In this document: one piece after another, positions 19,796 through 29,180 of the stretch
Layout of the letters: each line of letters begins with the position of its first letter
Position numbering within the stretch: the stretch's first letter is position 1
Assembly (NCBI RefSeq): GCF_002077175.1
Contig: NZ_CP014943.1
Span: 992,001 to 1,056,000 of the forward strand
Length of the DNA: 64,000 nucleotides
Origin: Colwellia sp. PAMC 21821
Lineage (GTDB): Bacteria > Pseudomonadota > Gammaproteobacteria > Enterobacterales > Alteromonadaceae
Direction of reading: 5' to 3'
Translations under genes and position numbers: made by a program
Notes under the pieces: model-generated
Told to the model about the DNA's origin: nothing
The model's input: only the letters and a program-made list of their open reading frames with translations
The model's database searches: none

Positions 19796-20518
19796 TCACA
19801 GGAAGAAAACAAGGAAGACTAAAGGGGGAGGTAAACACTAAGAAACATAAAATGCTTTAAATACCTAAATCCCACCTAATTCCCTTCTCATTCACTTCTC
19901 ATTCACTTCTCCCCTGTAAAAAACAAAAATATTTCACAGGAAGAAAACAAGGAGGACTACAGGAGGTAAACACTAAAACATAAAGTATTTTTCATGTCTA
20001 AAATCCCACCTCATTCCCTTCTCATTCACTCCTTCCTGTAAAAAAAATATTTCACAGGAAGAAAAGAAGGAGCACTGCAGGAGGGAAACACTAAAACATA
20101 AAGTATTTTTCATGTCTAAAATCCCACCTCATTCCCTTCTCATTCACTTCTCCCTGTAAAAAAAAATATATATCACAGGGAGAAAACAAGGAGGACTGCA
20201 GGAGGGAAACACTAAAACATAAAGTATTTTTCATGTCTAAAATCCCACCTCATTCCCTTCTCATTCACTCCTTCCTGTAAAAAAAATATTTCACAGGAAG
20301 GAAAGAAGGAGGACTACAGGAGGGAAACACTAAAACATAAAGTATTTTTCATGTCTAAAATCCCACCTAATTCCCACCTCATTCACTTCTCCCTGTAAAA
20401 AACAAAAATATTTCACAGGAAGAAAAGAAGGAGCACTGCAGGAGGGAAACACTAAAACATAAAGTATTTTTCATGTCTAAAATCCCACCTCATTCCCTTC
20501 TCATTCATTCCTCCCTGT
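19796..20518. repeat. 121-bp repeat array, right block (six units)
   Basis: Units start at 19796, 19934, 20052, 20173, 20291 and 20413. The first is the most diverged and has an extra TTCTCATTCACTTCTCATTC duplication. The others share TCACAGGAAGAAAA...AAACACTAAAACATAAAGTA and end CTTCCTGT or CTCCCTGT. They resemble the left block but carry AAAGTATTTTT where the left block has AAAGAATTTTT, so each block has spread locally. A 20-bp stub (TATCACAGGGAATCAAAAGG) follows near 20529. No gene is seen. Confidence 0.9.
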
Positions 20519-20594
20519 AAAAAAATAACTATCACAGGGAATCAAAAGGAAAATAGCTCAAAGTATAAAATGAGATACACAAAGTACTCTGACT

Positions 20595-21497
20595 TTAAAT
20601 CTTCATCAAATTAGTCAAATAACTTCTAAATTCATCAGCCATTTCAGGATGACGTAAACCATATTCAACATTGGCTTTCATATAACCTAACTTAGAACCA
20701 CAATCATGTGATTTACCTGTCATGTGAAATGCTTCAACGGTTTCTTTTTCCATTAGCATGGCAATGGCGTCAGTTAATTGTATTTCATCACCAGCACCTG
20801 GGGGTGTTAGTTTTAACAAATCCCAAATCTTCTCAGACAATACATAACGACCAACCACAGCTAAGTTTGACGGCGCGTCTTCAACCGCTGGTTTTTCAAC
20901 AATAGCCGTCATAGTTTTTGACTCGCCTGGCGCAAGATCAACACCACCGCAATCAACTACGCCGTAACTACTTACTTGGTCCATAGGTACAGGCTCAACC
21001 ATAATTTGGCTGTAACCACCTACTTCGTTATAACGCGTTAACATCGCCGCTAAGTTTTCAGTTTTTAAATCTGCCGTTGCATCATCTAAAATTACATCAG
21101 GTAACACTACAACAAAGGGTTCGTTACCAATAATAGGTCGTGCTTTTAATACCGCATGGCCCAAACCTTTTGCTTCGCCTTGACGAACATGCAATATAGT
21201 CACGTCTTTCGGGCATATCGCTTGAATTTCATCAAGTAACTGGCGCTTAACACGCTTTTCTAACGTGGTTTCAAGTTCAAATGACTTATCAAAATGGTTT
21301 TCAATCGCATTTTTAGAAGAATGCGTAACTAAAACAATTTCTTTAATACCGGCAGAAATACATTCATTAACAATATATTGAATTAATGGCTTATCTACTA
21401 TAGGTAACATTTCTTTAGGAATGGCTTTTGTTGCTGGCAACATCCGTGTTCCTAAACCCGCGACAGGTATTACCGCTTTTGTGATCTTATTTGGCAT
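20595..21497 (-). CDS. galU: UTP-glucose-1-phosphate uridylyltransferase GalU
   Basis: A 300-residue nucleotidyltransferase forming UDP-glucose. The N-terminal signature is [20 protein letters not shown] with the [10 protein letters not shown] lysine; EKP lies in IVEKPAVED, and [11 protein letters not shown] is typical of GalU. I place the start at 21497 (MPNKITK), where AAGGA lies five bases upstream; a TTG further up would add six residues and contains that site. It is the last gene on the strand that runs from the polysaccharide locus, but a terminator separates it from rfbB. Confidence 0.95.
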   Translation of the reverse strand: MPNKITKAVIPVAGLGTRMLPATKAIPKEMLPIVDKPLIQYIVNECISAGIKEIVLVTHSSKNAIENHFDKSFELETTLEKRVKRQLLDEIQAICPKDVTILHVRQGEAKGLGHAVLKARPIIGNEPFVVVLPDVILDDATADLKTENLAAMLTRYNEVGGYSQIMVEPVPMDQVSSYGVVDCGGVDLAPGESKTMTAIVEKPAVEDAPSNLAVVGRYVLSEKIWDLLKLTPPGAGDEIQLTDAIAMLMEKETVEAFHMTGKSHDCGSKLGYMKANVEYGLRHPEMADEFRSYLTNLMKI

Positions 21498-21708
21498 TTT
21501 TATCCTTATTTGCAACTTTTAATTCATTGTATGGATTGTTTATGGTCTTGTCATGAACTTTATAGGTGAAAAATTTACATCTATATTTTCCAGTACTAGA
21601 GTGAATTACCGCGTTAAATTCGCTTCAAACGATTACAAATAAAGTAATCTAAAGCTAAAGAACACAGTTCAATCAACATATCTTATAAAACAATACTGTA
21701 ATTTAATA

Positions 21709-21736
21709 TAAAAAGGCCGGAAATCCGACCTTTTTA
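21709..21736 (-). terminator. Rho-independent terminator after rfbB
   Basis: On the minus strand, AAAAAGGTCGGA and TCCGGCCTTTTT pair around a short loop with a U-run, about 50 bp after the rfbB stop. It closes the dTDP-rhamnose operon before galU. It can also form on the plus strand. The rest of the 286-bp gap shows nothing else I can name. Confidence 0.8.
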
Positions 21737-21783
21737 ATATAACGATTATATATATTTCAAATACTTTTAGCTACGGGCCATAT

Positions 21784-22884
21784 TTATGAATATTGCTCAG
21801 CTATCCAGTTTTGGTAAGAGCCATCCATCACACTCTGCCACCATTCTTCGTTATTCAAATACCAAGCAACGGTTTTAGCAATGCCGGTTTCAAACGACTC
21901 TTTCGGTTGATAACTTAACTCATTATTAGTTTTAGTCGCATCTATAGCATAACGACGGTCATGGCCAAGTCTGTCTTTTACGTAAGTAATAAGTGACTCA
22001 GTGTTCTGCGCCATTGCCGCTTTAGCCGCAGGAAAACGCGTAGCTAAAGCTTTATTTTTAACAAACTCTTGTTCAACCAATTTTGAAATGGTTTTAACAA
22101 TATCAATATTTGCCCATTCATTATCGCCGCCAATATTATAGTTTTCACCCACGCGGCCATTTTGCAAGACTAAGTCAATGCCGTAAGCGTGATCTTCAAC
22201 ATATAACCAGTCACGAATTTGTTGGCCATCACCGTAAATGGGTAAGGCTTTGTCATGTAAAATATTAGTAATAACTAAAGGAATAAGCTTTTCAGGAAAA
22301 TGAAACGGCCCATAGTTATTTGAACAATTACTGGTAGTAACATTTAAACCATAAGTATGATGATAAGCGCGTACTAAATGGTCACTGGCCGCTTTACTAG
22401 CAGAATAAGGTGAATTAGGCGCGTAGGCTGTATCTTCTGTAAAAGCCGGGTCGGTAGGTGAAAGCGTGCCATACACTTCATCAGTAGATACATGATGAAA
22501 ACGATGCCCTTCCAAAATACTTTCTCCGTCTAACCACACTTTTTTAGCGGCTTTAAGCAAGCTATAGGTACCGATAATATTAGTTTCGATAAATGCATCA
22601 GGGCCTGTAATCGAACGGTCAACGTGCGACTCAGCGGCAAAATGCACTAAAGTATCAATACCGTGTTCAATCAGTAAGTTTTCAACTAAAGCTTGGTCGC
22701 AAATGTTACCGTGCACAAAGGTAAAGTTAGCTTCATCTTTTACACTGTCTAAATTAGCAATATTACCTGCGTAAGTTAGTGCATCGAGTACAACAATTTT
22801 ATCGGCTGAATATTTTTCCATCCAATAATGAACAAAGTTAGCGCCAATAAAACCTGCACCACCTGTAACTAATAATTTTTTCAT
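21784..22884 (-). CDS. rfbB: dTDP-glucose 4,6-dehydratase RfbB (RmlB)
   Basis: A 366-residue extended SDR enzyme, second step of dTDP-L-rhamnose synthesis. NAD-binding GGAGFIGANF lies at residues 8-17; the catalytic region has HVSTDEVYG with the Asp-Glu pair and YSASKAASDH (YxxxK). DWLYVEDHAYG and NIGGDNEW mark the substrate site. Gene order on the transcript is rfbA, rfbC, rfbD, rfbB, with a 63-bp gap before this gene and a terminator after it. Confidence 0.96.
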   Translation of the reverse strand: MKKLLVTGGAGFIGANFVHYWMEKYSADKIVVLDALTYAGNIANLDSVKDEANFTFVHGNICDQALVENLLIEHGIDTLVHFAAESHVDRSITGPDAFIETNIIGTYSLLKAAKKVWLDGESILEGHRFHHVSTDEVYGTLSPTDPAFTEDTAYAPNSPYSASKAASDHLVRAYHHTYGLNVTTSNCSNNYGPFHFPEKLIPLVITNILHDKALPIYGDGQQIRDWLYVEDHAYGIDLVLQNGRVGENYNIGGDNEWANIDIVKTISKLVEQEFVKNKALATRFPAAKAAMAQNTESLITYVKDRLGHDRRYAIDATKTNNELSYQPKESFETGIAKTVAWYLNNEEWWQSVMDGSYQNWIAEQYS

Positions 22885-22947
22885 AATAACTCTCTAAAAT
22901 TTTTTATATAAACGCTACGTTCTAACCGCTAAGTAAAAGTTATTAAA

Positions 22948-23823
22948 CTAAGACTGCTCAGCTTTTAACGCCGTCATCATCATATGTAATTGTACTTGCC
23001 AATGGCTAAACGTAAGTTCCGGCAACACACTCGCTAAACTGCTTTTATCTAACACGCTATAATGCGGGCGTTTAGCCGGTGTAGGGTATTGCGCAGTGGT
23101 TATAGGTTTAATCGGTATTATTTTATCTAACAAGCCAAGTTCAAAACCAATACGTTGAATGGCAACTGCAAAATAAAACCAACTAGCAACCCCTGTATCA
23201 GTGTAATGGTGAATACCATTAACATTGCCAGTTAAGCTTGCCACACAGGCTGTCGCTAAACCCTTAGCATAAGTAGGAGTCCCTATTTGATCACTAATAA
23301 CACCGAGTTCAGGCTTAGTACGCATTAAATTCAGCATGGTTTTCACAAAGTTATTACCGTGCGTTGAATAAACCCAAGACGTACGAATAATGCTACTTCG
23401 TTCTGGATAAATATCAGCAATAAATTGCTCACCTTGAGCTTTACTCGCACCATAAACCCCTAACGGATTTATTTCATCAGCAGGTAAATAAGGCGAGCCT
23501 TTATCTCCGTGAAAAACAAAGTCAGTAGAAACATGAACAAAAGAAATAGCTAAATCTTTACAAGCTCTCGCTAAATTACCTGGCGCTTTTGCATTGAGCA
23601 TAAAAGCATTATCAACATCGCTTTCTGCTTGATCAACTGCAGTATAGGCAGAAGCATTAATAACACCCGCAGCTTTTTGCTGCTGTAAACATTCTGTTAT
23701 TGCTGCAAAGTTTTGCAGGTCAATATCATTACGCCCTAAACAGACTATTTCATGTTCAGGAGATGCAAGTTGACTTAACTCCCAGGCCAATTGCCCCGAC
23801 TTACCTATTACAATTATTTTCAT
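22948..23823 (-). CDS. rfbD: dTDP-4-dehydrorhamnose reductase RfbD (RmlD)
   Basis: A 291-residue SDR enzyme that reduces dTDP-4-keto-L-rhamnose to dTDP-L-rhamnose, the last step of the pathway. Visible are the N-terminal VIGKSGQLAWEL, VSTDFVFHGDKGSPY, YGASKAQGE (YxxxK) and IIRTSWVYS. Length is normal. It follows rfbC by 13 bp, so the two are co-transcribed. Confidence 0.95.
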   Translation of the reverse strand: MKIIVIGKSGQLAWELSQLASPEHEIVCLGRNDIDLQNFAAITECLQQQKAAGVINASAYTAVDQAESDVDNAFMLNAKAPGNLARACKDLAISFVHVSTDFVFHGDKGSPYLPADEINPLGVYGASKAQGEQFIADIYPERSSIIRTSWVYSTHGNNFVKTMLNLMRTKPELGVISDQIGTPTYAKGLATACVASLTGNVNGIHHYTDTGVASWFYFAVAIQRIGFELGLLDKIIPIKPITTAQYPTPAKRPHYSVLDKSSLASVLPELTFSHWQVQLHMMMTALKAEQS

Positions 23824-23836
23824 GGTTTAACTAACT

Positions 23837-24397
23837 TTACTCGAACTTAGAGGTAAACGTTGGCGCATCTTTAAACAAAAGCCCAGCTTCATCTTTTGCA
23901 GCTAACAAAGGAGCTTTACCATCAACCAACGGCCATTGAATGTTTAAAGCAGGATCATTCCACAATAACGACACTTCATGCTCTGGCGCGTAATAATCTG
24001 TACATTTATAAACAAACTCTGCCGACTCACTCATCACATAAAAGCCATGAGCAAAACCTTCGGGCACCCATAACTGACGTTTATTTTCACCAGAAAGCAC
24101 TACACCCACATGCTGACCATAAGTAGGCGACGATTTACGCATATCAACCGCAACATCATAAACTTCACCCGAAGTAACACGCACTAACTTACCTTGGGTG
24201 TTTTTCAGTTGGTAATGTAAGCCACGCAAAATACCTTGGCTAGATTTACTGTGGTTGTCTTGCACAAAGGTCTTTTGAGCACATTCGCGAGTAAACTCAT
24301 CAACGCGAAACGTTTCCATAAAAAAACCACGCTCATCACCAAACACATTCGGTTCAATAATTTTAACGTCAGCAATCGCAGTATCAATATAATTCAT
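23837..24397 (-). CDS. rfbC: dTDP-4-dehydrorhamnose 3,5-epimerase RfbC (RmlC)
   Basis: A 186-residue cupin enzyme, third step of dTDP-L-rhamnose synthesis. Characteristic segments are EPNVFGDERGFFMETF, FVQDNHSKS, GILRGLHYQ (catalytic His), and WVPEGFAHGFYVMSE. A C-terminal Tyr segment (YKCTDYYAPEHE) completes the active site. It lies 13 bp upstream of rfbD. Between it and rfbA, upstream, sits a dispersed copy of the 121-bp repeat. Confidence 0.95.
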   Translation of the reverse strand: MNYIDTAIADVKIIEPNVFGDERGFFMETFRVDEFTRECAQKTFVQDNHSKSSQGILRGLHYQLKNTQGKLVRVTSGEVYDVAVDMRKSSPTYGQHVGVVLSGENKRQLWVPEGFAHGFYVMSESAEFVYKCTDYYAPEHEVSLLWNDPALNIQWPLVDGKAPLLAAKDEAGLLFKDAPTFTSKFE

Positions 24398-24428
24398 AAA
24401 ATTCCATAAAAATAATAAATTTCATATT

Positions 24429-24527
24429 ACACAAGGAGGAATGAAGGAGGACTACAGGAGGTAAACATAAAATACTTTAAAATGGCTAAAGCAGTTCCTC
24501 ATTCCCTTCTCATTCATTCCTCCCTGT
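24429..24527. repeat. Dispersed copy of the 121-bp repeat
   Basis: TACACAAGGAGGAATGAAGG, then GACTACAGGAGGTAAACATA and the right arm CCTCATTCCCTTCTCATTCA with TCCTCCCTGT, match the array units at 18748-20518. The centre is shortened (AAAATACTTTAAAATGGC). A stub with the same left arm follows at about 24541. It interrupts the rfb operon between rfbA and rfbC. Confidence 0.8.
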
Positions 24528-24573
24528 AAAAATAAAACAGCTCACAGCGAGGAATGAATGAAAACAATAATTC

Positions 24574-25452
24574 TTAAAAAATTCGTTCTTCAATCAGCTT
24601 AATCAAATACTCGCCATAACCACTTTTAAGTAAAGGTTGTGCTATTTCACGCAGCTTTGCTTCACTCAACCAGCCATTGCGATAAGCCACTTCTTCAGGG
24701 CAGTTAACCTTTAAGCCTTGGCGCTTATCAATAGTGGCAATAAATTGCGCTGCAGCGAGTAAATCATCATGCGTACCGGTATCAAGCCAAGCGGTCCCAC
24801 GGCCCATAATTTCAACTTTTAACTCACCAGCTTTCAAATACTGATCAATAACTTCGGTAATTTCTAATTCACCTCGCGGAGAAGGTTTTACATTTTTAGC
24901 GAATTCAACCACGCGTTCATCAAAGAAATACAAACCAGGTACAGCATAGTTTGACTTTGGTACCGCAGGTTTTTCTTCAATAGAAATAGCCGTACCAGAA
25001 TCGTCAAACTCAACAACACCGTAAGATTTAGGGTTCGACACATGGTAACCAAATACCGTGCCGCCACTTGATTGTGCATTAGCATTTTGAAGTGATTTAA
25101 CTAGATCATGGCCATAAAACATATTATCGCCAAGCACTAATGCCGCAGGTGCGCCATTAAGAAACTCTTCTGCTAATATAAAGGCTTGGGCTAAACCGTC
25201 AGGGCTAGGTTGAACTTTATAAGAAATAGAAACACCAAAGTTTGAGCCATCACCTAATAGTTCTTCAAAACGGTGAGTTTCTTCTGGTGTTGAGATAATC
25301 AGTATCTCTTGAATACCTGCTTGCATTAATGTCGCAAGCGGATAATAAACCATAGGTTTATCGTAAACTGGCATTAGCTGCTTACTAACTACTTTGGTTA
25401 ATGGGTAAAGGCGTGTGCCACTTCCACCGGCTAGTATTATTCCTTTATGCAT
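24574..25452 (-). CDS. rfbA: Glucose-1-phosphate thymidylyltransferase RfbA (RmlA)
   Basis: A 292-residue nucleotidyltransferase making dTDP-glucose, first step of the dTDP-L-rhamnose pathway. The signature [20 protein letters not shown] opens the protein; [26 protein letters not shown] and EEKPAVPKS follow, with the C-terminal ERIF. Length is standard (about 290). It heads the rfbACDB group; about 410 bp of apparently non-coding DNA separate it from the last glycosyltransferase gene upstream. Confidence 0.96.
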   Translation of the reverse strand: MHKGIILAGGSGTRLYPLTKVVSKQLMPVYDKPMVYYPLATLMQAGIQEILIISTPEETHRFEELLGDGSNFGVSISYKVQPSPDGLAQAFILAEEFLNGAPAALVLGDNMFYGHDLVKSLQNANAQSSGGTVFGYHVSNPKSYGVVEFDDSGTAISIEEKPAVPKSNYAVPGLYFFDERVVEFAKNVKPSPRGELEITEVIDQYLKAGELKVEIMGRGTAWLDTGTHDDLLAAAQFIATIDKRQGLKVNCPEEVAYRNGWLSEAKLREIAQPLLKSGYGEYLIKLIEERIF

Positions 25453-25866
25453 ATAAAAGTCTAAACCTCTATTTAAATAGATTAAAATATCTTTGTATTA
25501 ATAATCAAATGTACAGTACACGAAACGCTTGTTAAACACCTAAAGTATAATTAATCTACCCGTTCTTTGAAAAAGGTGAAATAAAAGCCGTTAGCTTAAC
25601 GGATGTTTTAAAAAACAATTATATTGATACTTACAATTTTCCGACTAATAGTAACAATTATCACCAAGAAGGTGATTAAGAGAGCCAGAAGCGAGTATCA
25701 CCTTAAATTATTATGAGAATTGAAAAGCATCAACTCCAAAAGTATATATTTAGTTTTCAGAGTTTTATCCTTTATACATCCGACACTTCAAACTATACCT
25801 GAATTCAATTTTTTCTTAATTAACCTAAAGTATGTATACTTTTAAAAAAGTTAAATTACAAATGAT
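25453..25866. other. Non-coding gap between glycosyltransferase gene and rfbA
   Basis: About 410 bp of AT-rich DNA without a credible ORF. A small hairpin (ATCACC/GGTGAT, loop AAGAA) lies at 25660-25676, without a T-run on either side. The gap is a reasonable place for an rfbA promoter, but I cannot assign one. None of the repeat families of this window is present. Confidence 0.5.
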
Positions 25867-26613
25867 TCACTTGATTATAAATTGAGATACTTTCGATAAA
25901 TTTTTCCAAAGAATAGCTCTTAGTGGATGGATATTATTACATCTCAAAGCTCTAATATCTTCTTCAGTTTTTTGTAAGATATTTTTCAAGCTGCGATTGC
26001 TCGCACCGCCAACACGCATTTTCATCAATACTTTTGGTAAATAGGACATCGTTACCTTATGTGTCCAAAGGTAACGCAGTAACGAATCATAATCCGCAGC
26101 GATTTTAAAGCTTAAATCAAACAGGCCATACTTATTATATAAACTTCGCTTCATGTAAAATGTAGGGTGTGGGGGCATCCAACCACTTCTTATATTAGAC
26201 TCTTTATAAACGCCCGATTTCCATAATCGAATAATATTATTAGTATTATTTTTAGAAACATATTGGAGATCACCATAGATCGCATCACAACCAGAGAGTT
26301 CAAACTGTTGAACTATATCAGTTATGGCATCAGGATAAGCAAACAAGTCATCAGAATGTAAAAAACCAACGATATCACCTGTTGCAACAAGGATTCCTTT
26401 ATTTAGTGCATCGTAAATGCCATTATCGGGTTCACTAATAATTTTAGTAACACGAGGACATTCCTGATTAATAACATCTATCGTATTATCATTTGATGCA
26501 CCATCAATAATGATATATTCAATATTTTTATAGCTTTGCGCATTTAGAGACTGCAAAGTGTCGCTAATAGTTTCTGCGCTATTATATGTAGCAGTAATAA
26601 TACTAACTTTCAT
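25867..26613 (-). CDS. Glycosyltransferase family 2
   Basis: A 248-residue GT-A enzyme. N-terminal VSIITATYNSAETI, then YIIIDGASNDNT and the metal-binding region FLHSDDLFA (residues about 84-92) identify the family. The C-terminal half has PPHPTFYMKRSLYNKYGLFD and AADYDSLLRY, as in WcaE-like transferases of colanic acid and O-antigen loci. No membrane segment, so it acts at the cytoplasmic face on a lipid-linked sugar. Donor and linkage cannot be told. It is the last gene of the glycosyltransferase group, 109 bp after the previous one. Confidence 0.88.
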   Translation of the reverse strand: MKVSIITATYNSAETISDTLQSLNAQSYKNIEYIIIDGASNDNTIDVINQECPRVTKIISEPDNGIYDALNKGILVATGDIVGFLHSDDLFAYPDAITDIVQQFELSGCDAIYGDLQYVSKNNTNNIIRLWKSGVYKESNIRSGWMPPHPTFYMKRSLYNKYGLFDLSFKIAADYDSLLRYLWTHKVTMSYLPKVLMKMRVGGASNRSLKNILQKTEEDIRALRCNNIHPLRAILWKNLSKVSQFIIK

Positions 26614-26722
26614 AAACCCTCAGTATAAACAAAGTACAAACCAGAACATACTTGTCTAAAAAATCCAATAATTTTAATAAATAAATTAGTTATCAACTAA
26701 ATAATCATATTATCTCTAGAAA

Positions 26723-27960
26723 TTAATCACTTTTATAGCCTAACTCTTTATAAATAGAGATGAACTTTTCACCAATCACATCTTCACTAAAAGATTCAAT
26801 CACATGCTTTCTTCCTGATATACCTAGCTGTATTTTTACTTCATCAGTTAATGAATAAAACCATGATATCCCGGCAGCAAGGGAAGTTGGCTTGAATGGT
26901 TCAGCAAGGTAGCCATTTTCTTTATGTTTAACAATATCAGTCAATCCAGAGTGGTTAAAGGCAATTACAGGAGTCTCACAGCTGAGGCTTTCAGCCGCAA
27001 CTTGTCCAAATGATTCGGCACGAGATGGAACAATAGTTACCGAAGAAAGTGAATAAATATTAGCTAACTCTCTTTCTGATGATATGTGCCCTAATTCAAT
27101 GGTGTTGATACCAAACAATTTCCCTGAATTTTTATTTTTGCCACCAAATGTAATTATTTTTATATTTCTTAGTGAATCTAAGTTTGAAGCAAACAATTGG
27201 ATCGCATCTATTAATAAGTCAAATCCTTTTATTGCACTACCTCCTCCATCAATCGCACCAAATGTTATTACAAAATCATTGGGCTCTATACCATCAACAC
27301 TGAAGGCAGTTGTATCATTGATAAATATTTGAGTATCAATTGGATTGGGTACCACACGAATATCTTTATTCCGAAGAAGGTAGCTTTCTTCAGCTCTACT
27401 TTTCATCCAAGTGGATGGGACTGTAAATATAACACCAGTTAAAAGTGGGTAATACTTTAACTTACGCCGCCAAACAAGCCTATTTAAGTCAATACCTTGA
27501 ACGTTTTGATTGCTTTTATTATAACCTTCAACAACACGTTTATAACTACATATGTCAAGCGCATAATGCTCAGCTCCACAATAGAACCATTCATCGTGTA
27601 AGGTAATCACACTTTTATTGGAAAAAAGAGGGAAATCTTTAATACTCAACGTTTCGTTATTAATCCAATGTATGTGCAAAACTTTTGCTTTTTCAACCGT
27701 ATTTCTTATGTATCGATTGCCAAAAATATTCAGTGAATGTTTAGTACTATTGTTTGAACGTTGAAACTTGGATATTAAATGAGAAAATAACCAAGCAAAA
27801 TAATGTAATATTAGATAATAAAAAGGAGTTTTATTGGAATTATTTTCAATTGAAATAAAGTCAGTCTCAATAGTTGAACTCTGAAGAATGTTTTGAATAC
27901 GAACAGCAGCTTTAGCTGCCCCCCCCGAATAGTTGTAAATGCGATAAAAATTATTTTCAT
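26723..27960 (-). CDS. Glycosyltransferase family 4, reading frame broken at a poly-G tract
   Basis: The conserved C-terminal part (26723-27679; VPSRAESFGQVAAESL, GYLAEP) is open, but the family's N-terminal Rossmann half is not in frame with it. The natural start is the ATG at 27960, which overlaps the wzy stop as ATGA. It encodes MKIIFIAFTTIRGG and runs into eight Gs (C8 on the plus strand, 27919-27926). One extra G would continue into AAKAAVRIQNIL and give a 412-residue GT-B protein. As written, the enzyme would be truncated at its N-terminus, or off. Either a phase-variable switch or an undercalled homopolymer explains this. Confidence 0.8.
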
Positions 27961-29180
27961 ATTTTTTTTATTACTGTTTGGTTAGGCTGACGTTTTTTAT
28001 CACCAATGATCCCATAGAAGGTCAATAATGAAAAAATCAAAAGAAAAGTGAAGTTTTCTGTATTGAACATTATGATTAGGCTTATAGCGATCAGAGTTCG
28101 GTTAATAATATTTTGTGTTTGACCATATTTGGGAAACAGAAAAGGAAATAGAAATATTAATGAGAAAATTCCACATTGTGCAATAAACATTGTTAAACCA
28201 TCTGAACCTGTCGGATTAATGAGTTCATATTTAGAAATCCCCATTAACTGTATCCCATAAGGAATGGCATTTTCAATTTGACTTCCATAACCATACCCTA
28301 GAAATAAGTTATCTTTCAACATATTAAAACTGATTATAAAATCATAATACCGCGATAAGAAAGAAACACTTTCTTCCGCAATATTGCCAGCACCAAACTT
28401 AATTAATAAAAATGGAACTGCGATAATAACAACAATAACTGATAGTAAAGATACAACTAATATATATAACAATTTATTATTACTATTTCTTATAACTTCT
28501 CGCCAATAAATACTGCTCAGTAGAATATAAACTAAGACACCGGTAGTTGATAAAGTACTAATTATTGCAATTCCGAATAAAACATATAACTTCTTAGTCA
28601 TCATATGATTAATCAAAGTAAACATAAATGCTATATTGATGAATAATTGAAAAGCACCGGGCTCCCACCATAAACCACTATTACGGTAAATGTCATATTT
28701 TACGAAGTTATCAGGCACGCCGAAAAATAAAAAATTTCTAAGTGGCCTTTCATCTGTTCCAATAAAGTCTGGTAATAATGAAGGAATATTTAAATAAATA
28801 ATGAAAAATGAAAACAAAGAAATCATTGATATAAATAAAATGATTTTTGTATAAACAATTGAAAATTTTCTAAAATCTAAAATATGCACCACATAAATAG
28901 CGATAAAAATTCTCAGCAATAATACAACAGAAGAACTAACCTTAGTTTCTACATTTATACCAATAAGAAGAATAAAAGTAATAGTATAAAATAAAATATT
29001 TCTATTTATTTTTAGCTTTGATGGCTTTACTGTAAATGCTAAAAATGCTAAAAATGCACCCAGTAATAAATTATTACCGTATGTTTCAAAATACAAAGAT
29101 TTAGATAAAACAATACAACTTAATACAATAAAGAACTCTTTAAAACTATATTTATCCTCACTTTTATCAAGAAAAATCAT
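27957..29180 (-). CDS. wzy: O-antigen/polysaccharide polymerase (Wzy-like)
   Basis: A 407-residue protein with about ten to eleven hydrophobic segments and a larger periplasmic loop near residues 140-180 containing YRNSGLWWEPGAFQ, a motif recurrent in Wzy and O-antigen ligase family proteins. It would polymerise lipid-linked repeat units at the periplasmic face. Sequence identity among Wzy proteins is low, so assignment rests on topology, that motif and being the only such protein in a locus with wzx and wzz. It overlaps both neighbours (14 nt with the upstream transferase, 4 nt ATGA downstream). Confidence 0.8.
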   Translation of the reverse strand: MIFLDKSEDKYSFKEFFIVLSCIVLSKSLYFETYGNNLLLGAFLAFLAFTVKPSKLKINRNILFYTITFILLIGINVETKVSSSVVLLLRIFIAIYVVHILDFRKFSIVYTKIILFISMISLFSFFIIYLNIPSLLPDFIGTDERPLRNFLFFGVPDNFVKYDIYRNSGLWWEPGAFQLFINIAFMFTLINHMMTKKLYVLFGIAIISTLSTTGVLVYILLSSIYWREVIRNSNNKLLYILVVSLLSVIVVIIAVPFLLIKFGAGNIAEESVSFLSRYYDFIISFNMLKDNLFLGYGYGSQIENAIPYGIQLMGISKYELINPTGSDGLTMFIAQCGIFSLIFLFPFLFPKYGQTQNIINRTLIAISLIIMFNTENFTFLLIFSLLTFYGIIGDKKRQPNQTVIKKI

